From Candidatus Segatella papionis (GTDB lineage: Bacteria > Bacteroidota > Bacteroidia > Bacteroidales > Bacteroidaceae): a DNA stretch of 6,233 nucleotides. Positions 1 through 5,050 of the stretch are shown piece by piece (positions within the stretch are counted from its first letter, which is position 1; the number at the start of each line of letters is the position of its first letter). Both the position numbers and the translations under genes were made by a program. Location: positions 26,288 through 32,520 of the forward strand of contig DBLF01000005.1 of assembly GCA_002297965.1 (NCBI GenBank), read 5' to 3'. The notes beneath the pieces were generated by a model, which saw nothing but the letters and a program-made list of their open reading frames with translations, was not told the origin of the DNA and did not search any database.

Positions 1-902
1 TCCACGAAGGTTACGGCATACTGCTGGTAGGCTTTGTCGTTGACCAATCCGTCGGTCTTCACTGTGGTCCAGTCGTTTTTGATGGCATCGCGTACCACGT
101 AGCGGATAGGGAAGTCGAAGGCAGCGCTTGTAATCTTTTCATCCACCTTGGTAGCATTCAGCCAATTCTTGATCACGTTTACGTTGCCGTCCCAATATTC
201 TCCAACAGAGTATGTTGGCTTGCTTGCTGTGTTGTAAATACCGGTATATTTTCCGCTGTAGCCTTTCACCATGTCGTAACGGAATCCCGAATAACCGAAG
301 TCGTTGAGGAGCATATCCAGGTAAGCCTTCACGATGGTCTGTACGTTCTCGCTGGAGTGGTCGAGGTCTCGCATACCGCCCCAGTCTTCGCCAGTGTCGG
401 GTATGCTGCTCAGTTTCACACCGTTTTGGTCTGCCCATTCCTTAGTCTTTCCGCCATCGTCGTTCGAGCAGATGTCGGTGGATTTCATCTCGTAGGTCTT
501 GTCCTTGTAGATCTCCACAGGGAAGTCGGTCCACGAAGTCAAGGTCTTGCGATGGTTGATGACCACGTCGGCGATGGTTCCGATGCCGTTGGTCTTGAAT
601 GTCTTGATGAGGCTGCGTAGTTCTGCCTCGTTTCCGAAGGAACTATCGTAGTTGCTAAACCAGTAGAGGTCATCGTATCCCATGGATTTTCCGCCACAGG
701 AGGCACTTTGTGGAATCCAGACGAGATTGAAATATTGTCCCAGTTCCGGAGCCTGCGCTTCGAGATTGGTCCATTTGGAGTCGCGGAAAGAATCCCAGTA
801 GAATCCCTGCAGCATCACGCCACTGTAGTTGGCAGGCCAACCTTGTGCGAACATATTCATAGTTGCCAGGAGGGCAACGAGTGTCAAGTAAATCTTCTTC
901 AT
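1..902 (-). CDS. Secreted GH13 alpha-amylase (3' part cut off by window edge)
   Basis: Glycoside hydrolase family 13 enzyme, expected to cleave internal alpha-1,4 bonds in starch or related glucans. The first 300 residues are visible. Residues 1-19 form a signal peptide (MKKIYLTLVALLA..., likely cut after MFA). The (beta/alpha)8 barrel then begins (MLQGFYWDSF). Conserved region I is DVVINH at residues 112-117. Region II is GFRYDMVKGY at 206-215, with D210 the expected nucleophile. Region III is VGEYW at 233-237, with E235 the expected acid/base. The frame runs off at TFV (298-300), exactly where region IV (the third catalytic Asp, in an NHD motif) should follow, so that region and the C-terminal domain lie outside the window. 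The start at 902 is the only one giving a clean signal peptide. It is transcribed in the same direction as GH53 but has its own -7 box and operator. Seen: motifs. Inferred: export to periplasm or surface, and starch as substrate. Confidence 0.93.
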   Translation of the reverse strand, partial: MKKIYLTLVALLATMNMFAQGWPANYSGVMLQGFYWDSFRDSKWTNLEAQAPELGQYFNLVWIPQSASCGGKSMGYDDLYWFSNYDSSFGNEAELRSLIKTFKTNGIGTIADVVINHRKTLTSWTDFPVEIYKDKTYEMKSTDICSNDDGGKTKEWADQNGVKLSSIPDTGEDWGGMRDLDHSSENVQTIVKAYLDMLLNDFGYSGFRYDMVKGYSGKYTGIYNTASKPTYSVGEYWDGNVNVIKNWLNATKVDEKITSAAFDFPIRYVVRDAIKNDWTTVKTDGLVNDKAYQQYAVTFV

Positions 903-949
903 ATTTCAGGATTAAGTTGTTTCTAAATTGTTATTGTTTATTCAGGATG

Positions 950-957
950 CAAAGTTA
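950..957 (-). promoter_or_regulatory. Putative -7 box of the amylase promoter
   Basis: Read on the minus strand this is TAACTTTG, a full match to the Bacteroidetes -7 consensus TAnnTTTG. It leaves a leader of about 40 nt before the amylase start at 902. No TTTG or TTG stands at the usual -33 distance, which would fit a promoter that needs an activator. The octamer ATCCTGAA occurs twice in the leader (plus coordinates 905-912 and 941-948). Confidence 0.5.
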
Positions 958-1011
958 CGATTAAATCCCATATATGGTTGTAGAATTGACCTAAATCATG
1001 CAAATGAGTTG

Positions 1012-1025
1012 TGCAATCGTTTGCA
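1012..1025. promoter_or_regulatory. Putative LacI-family operator upstream of the amylase
   Basis: TGCAATCGTTTGCA is a 14-bp palindrome with one mismatched pair (1017/1020) and a central CG at 1018-1019, the usual signature of LacI-family operators. An extra half-site, ATGCAAA, lies at 998-1004. The operator sits 55 bp upstream of the amylase -7 box, a position more typical of activation than of blocking. LacI-type regulators control starch and maltose genes in several Bacteroidetes. No such regulator is encoded in this window, so the link is inference. Confidence 0.45.
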
Positions 1026-1032
1026 TTTCTTT

Positions 1033-1089
1033 AAAAAGAAAGCAGTTTGTAAAAAGAAGGTAGTTATCGAAAAGAAAGCAGTTACATCG
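1033..1089. repeat. Three imperfect ~19-bp tandem repeats overlapping the GH53 terminator
   Basis: Copies start at 1033, 1051 and 1070. Each begins with a run of A, followed by GAA(A/G)G(C/T)AGTT. On the minus strand each reads as AACTGCTTTCTTTTT or a close variant. The repeat therefore multiplies the terminator's 3' arm and T-tract, giving three successive U-rich stretches in the transcript. Confidence 0.5.
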
Positions 1090-1107
1090 GGTAAGGATGT
1101 AACTGCT
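1077..1107 (-). terminator. Rho-independent terminator of the GH53 gene
   Basis: A perfect 12-bp stem (AGCAGTTACATC, 1077-1088, with GATGTAACTGCT, 1096-1107) has a 7-nt loop. On the minus strand it starts 6 nt after the GH53 stop codon and is followed by TTCTTTTC and further T-rich tracts. It separates GH53 transcription from the amylase. Confidence 0.8.
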
Positions 1108-1113
1108 TGTATG

Positions 1114-2397
1114 TTATTTGTTGATAGCAATTTTTTTGTGGTTGTTGATATAGATGCCCGCTTTGGCTGGTTTCTCTATCTTCTTTCCATCTAATGTGTA
1201 CCAACTGTCATTTTTGTTAGTTTGATTGCTGGCAGCGATAGGATGGATGCCAGTGTCCTCGCCTACGAAATTCTTCAGCTCGTAGAGGGCTGATGTCGCC
1301 TTTCCTGTATTACTGTCGAAGAGCGGAGCGTTGTACCATCCGCTGAGTTTGGTTCCCTTGGCGTTGTATTCCATCCACCACCAAAAGAGACCGTTCACGT
1401 TTTTGTGCTTGTTGAGCATCGAGATGACATCTGCGGTGATGGCTTTCTGCCCAGCATCGGAATATTTATACTTAGATGTATAATCATAAGTAGTTCCACC
1501 TACTTCCCAAGCGTATGGGTATCCGAATTCTACCACCATGATTTTCTTGTCGGCGTAGTTTTTTTCCAGGAGATTGATGGCTCCTTCCAGTTCTGAGATG
1601 GCACCATGGAAATAAGGATAGTAACTCAGTCCGATGATATCGTAGTCGATGCTGGCTTCCTTCATCTTTTGATAGAAGTTGCTGAGGGCTGCATAATCCT
1701 TATTGTCGGTTTGCTGTGTTACAGAAGTGCGCTCGGTATGGATGATGACTTTAGCTTCTGGGCATTCCTCACGACAAGCTTTGATGGCGTTCTTTAGAAA
1801 ATTGGTGAATCGAGTCCAGTTGGCATCTGGCGATGAAGGCCAGCATCGGTTTATGTCTTTGCCGTCAGTGGCGGCTCTCGTTCCCCAAAGCATACCATAG
1901 CTAATCTCGTTGCCCGTCTGAATCATATCGGGTTCGGCTCCTGCAGCTTTCATCTGCTGGAGTACATCCTTGGTGTAGTCGTAGAGCTTTTGCTGCAAGT
2001 CGGCATCCGACAATGATGCCCAAGTGGCAGGAGTCCATTGTTTGGCAGGGTCTGCCCAAGTGTCGCTGTAGTGGAAGTCGAGCATCAGTTTGAATCCGGC
2101 GTCCTTGATGCGTTTGCCGAGCTTCTTTACATATTCCAAGTCTTGGCACACGTTCTCGTCTTTATCCTCTCCCGTGTTCTTGCTGGGATCTACGAAGAGG
2201 CGAAGGCGCATGGCGTTCATGCCTTGTGCTTTGAAGAAGGTGAGGGGAGCATCGATGCTTTTGCCGTCCTTGTCGTAATATTGTGCGCCAGCTTGCTCAT
2301 ACTTTGGGAGCAGCGAGATGTCGCCGCCTACATATTTTTGTGCTGAGGCTGCGAGTGAGCAAATGCCCAGGAGGGCGATGAGTAGAGTTTGTTTCAT
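1114..2397 (-). CDS. Secreted GH53 arabinogalactan endo-beta-1,4-galactanase
   Basis: This 427-residue enzyme is expected to hydrolyse beta-1,4-galactan, the side chain of pectic rhamnogalacturonan I (family knowledge). Residues 1-19 are a signal peptide cut after ASA, just before QKYVGGD. Family signatures are YVGGDIS (22-28), the strand MRLRLFVDP (63-71), DFHYSDTWADP (107-117), TGNE with the acid/base E164 (161-164), VVEFGYP with the nucleophile E290 (288-294), and FWWWMEY (338-344). Both catalytic glutamates are present. A short tail (about 398-427, YTLDGKKI...GIYI) resembles C-terminal tails common on Prevotella exported proteins. No good lipobox is seen, so periplasmic or T9SS-linked export is likelier than a lipoprotein. 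The frame stays open upstream to 2757, but the start at 2397 is chosen because it begins the signal peptide and lies just downstream of a consensus promoter. It is divergent from the ATPase gene. Confidence 0.95.
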   Translation of the reverse strand: MKQTLLIALLGICSLAASAQKYVGGDISLLPKYEQAGAQYYDKDGKSIDAPLTFFKAQGMNAMRLRLFVDPSKNTGEDKDENVCQDLEYVKKLGKRIKDAGFKLMLDFHYSDTWADPAKQWTPATWASLSDADLQQKLYDYTKDVLQQMKAAGAEPDMIQTGNEISYGMLWGTRAATDGKDINRCWPSSPDANWTRFTNFLKNAIKACREECPEAKVIIHTERTSVTQQTDNKDYAALSNFYQKMKEASIDYDIIGLSYYPYFHGAISELEGAINLLEKNYADKKIMVVEFGYPYAWEVGGTTYDYTSKYKYSDAGQKAITADVISMLNKHKNVNGLFWWWMEYNAKGTKLSGWYNAPLFDSNTGKATSALYELKNFVGEDTGIHPIAASNQTNKNDSWYTLDGKKIEKPAKAGIYINNHKKIAINK

Positions 2398-2433
2398 ATT
2401 CTCTAGGTTTATTGTTTTATTTAAATTTGTCTG

Positions 2434-2465
2434 CAAATGTACAATATTTCCGCGAAAATCCCAAA
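2434..2465 (-). promoter_or_regulatory. Bacteroidetes-type promoter of the GH53 gene
   Basis: On the minus strand, TTTG (2465-2462), a 20-nt spacer and TACATTTG (2441-2434) fit the -33/-7 consensus exactly. The predicted leader is about 30 nt. The -33 element lies within a CCAA-ACAA-TTGG dyad (2461-2472). Confidence 0.75.
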
Positions 2466-2501
2466 CAATTGGACTGAATATTATTAAAAATAATGAAAAC
2501 A

Positions 2502-2533
2502 TTTGGTAGTCTCGGAATTTATTGCGTAATTTG
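2502..2533 (+). promoter_or_regulatory. Possible promoter of the ATPase gene
   Basis: TTTG (2502-2505) lies 24 nt before a second TTTG (2530-2533), the same spacing as in the other promoters of the window. The -7 box reads GTAATTTG, so its TA is shifted by one base from consensus. The leader would be about 45 nt to the ATG at 2584. The match is weaker than for GH53. Confidence 0.35.
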
Positions 2534-2553
2534 CGTTGCGTAAAAAGCGCAAT
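2521..2553. repeat. TTGCG direct and inverted repeats in the ATPase leader
   Basis: TTGCGTAA occurs at 2522-2529 and 2536-2543, with another TTGCG at 2531. ATTGCG (2521-2526) is inverted as CGCAAT (2548-2553). The cluster spans the predicted -7 box and transcription start, so it could be an operator. Nothing shows which protein would bind. Confidence 0.4.
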
Positions 2554-2583
2554 GGCTATTATAAAATAAATAGAACAATTAAA

Positions 2584-3714
2584 ATGGCAAAGCTGAATAA
2601 TCCTTTTGTGGTATATGGTTATAAAGGTGCTGAGTACTTTTGTGATCGTGAGAAAGAGACCGAGAAGATGATTTCCACGCTTCATAATGAGCGTAATGTC
2701 ACCCTTGTCGCTCCTCGTCGTATGGGTAAGACAGGGTTGATACATCATGTCTTTCATCAGATGGAAGATAGATATGAAGAGGTGAAATGTTTTTATCTCG
2801 ACATATTCGCCACGAAAAATCTAGAGCAGATGGTTCAACTGATGGCTTCGGAAATCATAGGAAAGTTGGATACAGTTTCGCAATCGGCTTTGCGCAAAGT
2901 GCAGGAATTTTTCAGTAGTTGGCGACCTACCTTGACGATAGATGAATTGACGGGGATTCCTACATTCTCCTTGGACTTAAAGCCAAACGAAGGAAAGGAG
3001 AGTCTCAAGCGAATTTTTGAGTATCTGAAGCAGTCGGATAAGCGATGCTATGTTGCCATCGACGAGTTTCAGCAGATATTGAATTATCCCGAGGAAGGGG
3101 TTGAGGCATTGATTCGCTCTTACATTCAATTCTTGCCGAATGTCTATTTTGTTTTTTCGGGCAGTCAGCAGCACATGATGCAGGAAATGTTCCTTTCGGC
3201 AAACCGTCCTTTTTTCCAAAGTTCGTTGGTGATGTCATTATCTTGTATTGCCGAAAAGAAGTATTTGGAGTTTGCCAACCACTTGTTGTCTTCGCAGGGG
3301 CGAGAAGTGGATGCTGATACATTTTCTTATATTTGTCAGCAGTCGGATAGCGTAACTTGGTATGTGCAAGCGATACTTCACGGCATCTATGAGCATAGTT
3401 CTGAAACGATTGATAAGAACTTGGTGGATGATGTGGTGCAAGAGTTGATAGAGGAGCAAGCTATGTCTTATCAGAACTATTGTGCTTGGCTCACGGAGAA
3501 CCAGCAGGTCTTGTTATTGGCTATCGCTAGGGAACGTCTCGTTGCATCACCCTTGAGCCAGCAGTTTATTCGCACACATAATTTGCCTGCTACGAGCAGT
3601 GTGAAGACCGCCTTGAAGGCATTGGTGGATAAGCAGCTTGTGGGCAAGACTCCGCATGGCTATCTAGTAAATGACCGTTTCTTTGCGAAGTGGCTGGTTA
3701 GTGGGGAAAGATAA
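2584..3714 (+). CDS. P-loop ATPase of the ATPase_2 (archaeal ATPase) type with C-terminal winged-helix-like region
   Basis: This 376-residue cytoplasmic protein has no signal peptide or membrane segment. It opens with NPFVVYGYKG and a conserved acidic/Arg stretch (YFCDREKE, 18-25). Walker A is APRRMGKTG (43-51, K49 and T50), the GxxRxGKT-like form of the ATPase_2 family. Walker B is YVAIDEF (156-162, D160 and E161). A sensor-like FSGSQQHMM follows at 191-199. The last ~65 residues (about 310-372, SPLSQQFI...VKTALKALVDKQLV...YLVNDRFFAKWL) look like the winged helix usual in this family. Length is typical. The frame is open from a TTG at 2536, but the ATG at 2584 is preferred because conserved sequence starts there. 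The gene diverges from GH53, has its own candidate promoter, and ends in a hairpin. The cellular role is unknown; related proteins are common, often multi-copy, in Bacteroidetes. Confidence 0.88.
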   Translation: MAKLNNPFVVYGYKGAEYFCDREKETEKMISTLHNERNVTLVAPRRMGKTGLIHHVFHQMEDRYEEVKCFYLDIFATKNLEQMVQLMASEIIGKLDTVSQSALRKVQEFFSSWRPTLTIDELTGIPTFSLDLKPNEGKESLKRIFEYLKQSDKRCYVAIDEFQQILNYPEEGVEALIRSYIQFLPNVYFVFSGSQQHMMQEMFLSANRPFFQSSLVMSLSCIAEKKYLEFANHLLSSQGREVDADTFSYICQQSDSVTWYVQAILHGIYEHSSETIDKNLVDDVVQELIEEQAMSYQNYCAWLTENQQVLLLAIARERLVASPLSQQFIRTHNLPATSSVKTALKALVDKQLVGKTPHGYLVNDRFFAKWLVSGER

Positions 3715-3739
3715 TTGCGCTGCCAAAGGCTGCGCGATT
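3713..3739 (+). terminator. Hairpin overlapping the ATPase stop codon, probable terminator
   Basis: The dyad begins in the TAA stop. The outer arm is AATTGCGC with GCGCGATT (one T-G wobble), then a T-T mismatch, then GCC-AAA-GGC. That makes 12 nearly continuous pairs around a 3-nt loop. A weak T-tract (AAATTTTTC) follows about 8 nt later, so it may be a terminator or an RNA-stabilising structure. Confidence 0.5.
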
Positions 3740-3823
3740 ACTGGAAATTTTTCAAATGCCTTTATGGTAGCATGAGAAAACTTTTAATTTTCTAGGTGGT
3801 TATAAATTTTGATTAGTTTGTTC

Positions 3824-3883
3824 TTCTCCTTTCACAAAAAATATAACGACTTTATATTCATCGACTTATGTGTGAAAGGAGAA
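3824..3883. repeat. Perfect 13-bp inverted repeat, TTCTCCTTTCACA / TGTGAAAGGAGAA
   Basis: Arms are 3824-3836 and 3871-3883 with 34 bases between. The core TGTGAAAGGA recurs at 4285-4294 and, with one mismatch, inverted at about 4241-4250. No U-tract follows the second arm, so a simple terminator is unlikely. Confidence 0.7.
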
Positions 3884-4025
3884 TTCTTGTTTCTAGTCTT
3901 TCTTGCTACTTTATTGATAGAGGATGCTATCCGAAGGAAAGATAAGCTCAGTAAAGGAATCAAATTGCTTCTTTTGAAGGATAAAATCATATCTTCTTGC
4001 GGACAAGAAATGCTCTTTTAATGTC

Positions 4026-4106
4026 GGCTGACTATAGTAATTCAAATGGCTGACTATAGTCAGTTATATAGATGAGCCTAGTCATTCGTATGGCTGACTA
4101 TAGTCA
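4026..4106. repeat. Four 12-bp palindromes with exact 22-bp spacing
   Basis: Sites of the form TGACTATAGTCA begin at 4029, 4051, 4073 and 4095. The second and fourth are perfect palindromes. The first differs at one base. The third (TGAGCCTAGTCA) matches at 9 of 12. In the three good copies GGC precedes the site. The 9-10 bases between sites are not conserved apart from AT richness. Spacing of 22 bp is close to two helical turns, which puts the sites on roughly one DNA face, as expected for cooperative binding of a dimeric protein or for iterons. Confidence 0.8.
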
Positions 4107-4200
4107 ACCGATGTGGAAAGCACTATTTTTGTCCGTGAATTTCTATCTATATCACCTTGAAAAACTAGCAGTTTCTTCTCAAAGTATGTTTTCCCTCAGC

Positions 4201-4239
4201 TATGGGTATTTCCTTCTTGTCAGCAGATTATGGGTATTT
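4201..4239 (+). repeat. Direct repeat TATGGGTATTT, 28-bp period
   Basis: The 11-mer TATGGGTATTT begins at 4201 and again at 4229. Both copies are followed by a pyrimidine-rich run. There are only two copies and no known function. Confidence 0.45.
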
Positions 4240-4242
4240 TTT

Positions 4243-4292
4243 CTTTCACACGTAATCGTCTGATATATAGTGCTTTCTAAATAGTGTGAAAG
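4243..4292. repeat. Perfect 9-bp inverted repeat CTTTCACAC / GTGTGAAAG
   Basis: Arms are 4243-4251 and 4284-4292, separated by 32 bases. It shares the TGTGAAAG core and the arm spacing (about 32-34 bases) of the inverted repeat at 3824-3883. Confidence 0.65.
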
Positions 4293-4316
4293 GAAAATGA
4301 TTTTTTAAAAAGAAAA

Positions 4317-4347
4317 TAGGCGGCTCTCTGATGAGGAGAGTCGCCTA
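4317..4347 (-). terminator. Rho-independent terminator of the ORF6N gene
   Basis: A 12-bp stem (TAGGCGGCTCTC, 4317-4328, with GAGAGTCGCCTA, 4336-4347) has a 7-nt loop. As minus-strand RNA it has one A-C mismatch. It lies 6 nt after the ORF6N stop and is followed by TTTTCTTTTT on the minus strand. It matches the terminator at 5013-5043 at 28 of 31 bases in the same orientation. Confidence 0.85.
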
Positions 4348-4353
4348 GTTTCA

Positions 4354-4914
4354 TTATTCTTTAGTTTCTCTTGTTGTTTCCAATGAGAATTTGAGGATTC
4401 CCAGGTTTACACCGAAGGTAAGCTTGCGCATTTTCAGTGGCAGGTTGTCGGCGAACACCTCGTTCATGGCAGCTTGTATCTTGCCCTCAGTATTCTTGTC
4501 AGGGTAAATGCCATGCTCCTTGGCATCCTCGTTTACCTTGTCGATAGCTCTTGCCAGTTTGCGAAGCTTAGTGAAAGTATCGATGATGGCAATGGTGGTG
4601 CTGATGGCTAAGTCGCCTTTCAGAATAGTGGCAAGCATATAGAGACCTTGCTCAGTAAAGGCATGCGGCATTGCAGTGGAATGTTTGAGTGTGTTGAACC
4701 GATCAAAATTTTTGACCAGTTCATCTTTCTCACTGCTATTCAGCTCAATAACATAACCAGGAGGAAACTTTTTCGGGTTGTTTCTAAGTGCTTGGTTGAT
4801 TTCCCTAGTCTCAACTCCATACAACTCCGCAACGTCTCTGTCAAGGATAACTTGTGTATCCCTGATAACGATGATCTTGCTTTCTGTTTTTACAATATCT
4901 TCTTGATGTCCCAT
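4354..4914 (-). CDS. ORF6N-domain DNA-binding protein
   Basis: This 186-residue cytoplasmic protein carries an ORF6N domain over roughly residues 10-98. Visible signatures are IRDTQVILDRDVAELYGVET (17-36), INQALRNNPKKFP (39-51), GYVIEL (53-58), HAFTEQGLYMLA (84-95) and the helix following it (TTIAIIDTFTKLRKL, 106-120). ORF6N is a DNA-binding domain known from phage antirepressor-like proteins and from chromosomal genes common in Bacteroidetes. The C-terminal part (about 125-186) is charged and not recognised. The frame is open from 4974, but the ATG at 4914 is chosen because the promoter -7 box at 4944-4951 would lie inside any longer gene. It has its own promoter and terminator, nearly identical to those of the neighbouring nuclease gene, so it is probably co-regulated with it but transcribed separately. 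Its target and role are not evident. Confidence 0.9.
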   Translation of the reverse strand: MGHQEDIVKTESKIIVIRDTQVILDRDVAELYGVETREINQALRNNPKKFPPGYVIELNSSEKDELVKNFDRFNTLKHSTAMPHAFTEQGLYMLATILKGDLAISTTIAIIDTFTKLRKLARAIDKVNEDAKEHGIYPDKNTEGKIQAAMNEVFADNLPLKMRKLTFGVNLGILKFSLETTRETKE

Positions 4915-4943
4915 AATCTTCAAGTTTAAAGAGATTCTGGGGG

Positions 4944-4975
4944 CAAAGATACGACTTTTCTTCGTAACCTCCAAG
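4944..4975 (-). promoter_or_regulatory. Promoter of the ORF6N gene, duplicate of the nuclease promoter
   Basis: On the minus strand, CTTG (4975-4972), a 20-nt spacer and TATCTTTG (4951-4944) form a Bacteroidetes promoter. The 42 bases from 4944 to 4985 match those from 6192 to 6233 at 35 positions, including all but one base of the spacer. Conservation of a spacer between unrelated genes points to duplication or a bound regulator. Confidence 0.8.
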
Positions 4976-5012
4976 AGATTAATGGAAAATATTGGGGGAT
5001 GAGGAAAGAAAC

Positions 5013-5043
5013 TAGGCGACTCTCGTATGAGGAGAGTCGCCTA
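5013..5043 (-). terminator. Rho-independent terminator of the nuclease gene
   Basis: A perfect 12-bp stem (TAGGCGACTCTC, 5013-5024, with GAGAGTCGCCTA, 5032-5043) has a 7-nt loop. On the minus strand it begins 7 nt after the stop codon and is followed by GTTTCTTTCC, a weaker T-tract than its sister terminator has. The loop base order (CTCAT on the minus strand) shows it is in the same orientation as the copy at 4317-4347. Confidence 0.8.
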
Positions 5044-5050
5044 TTGAATA

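Larger units (their letters stand above)
3740..4316. other. Repeat-rich intergenic region without a convincing gene
   Basis: About 575 AT-rich bases lie between the convergent ATPase and ORF6N genes. Two short open frames exist (70 residues at 3809-4021 from a TTG, 63 residues at 4072-4263 from an ATG). Neither has a recognisable domain, ribosome site or natural composition. What the region does hold is structure: an inverted repeat at 3824-3883, four phased palindromes at 4029-4106, a direct repeat at 4201-4239 and an inverted repeat at 4243-4292. It could be a decayed element, a non-coding RNA locus or a protein-binding region. Confidence 0.6.

Noticed and set aside
928..1194. 88-residue plus-strand frame with Lys-rich repeats
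   Set aside because: It is the antisense reading of the GH53 3' end, its terminator and the amylase promoter region; the Lys repeats come from the A-rich tandem repeat.
1114..2397. GH53 as a surface lipoprotein
   Set aside because: The only early cysteine (LLGIC) lacks a small residue just before it, and a good signal peptidase I site (ASA) follows.
2398..2757. A 120-residue N-terminal extension of the GH53 reading frame
   Set aside because: It would overlap the start of the ATPase gene and include the GH53 promoter, and it precedes a textbook signal peptide that must be N-terminal.
4026..4113. CRISPR array
   Set aside because: The period is only 22 bp with 9-10-base spacers and a palindromic core; there are no cas genes.
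3809..4263. Two short plus-strand open frames (70 and 63 residues) as genes
   Set aside because: No domain, no ribosome site, composition rich in Leu/Phe/Ser as expected of AT-rich non-coding DNA, and they run through the repeats.
4336..5024. Perfect 17-bp inverted repeat (4336-4352 and 5008-5024) around the ORF6N gene, as a possible invertible segment
   Set aside because: Most of it is the self-complementary terminator stem. The loop sequences show the two hairpins are direct copies, and only the five flanking bases (GAAAC/GTTTC) add inverted identity. No invertase gene is visible.
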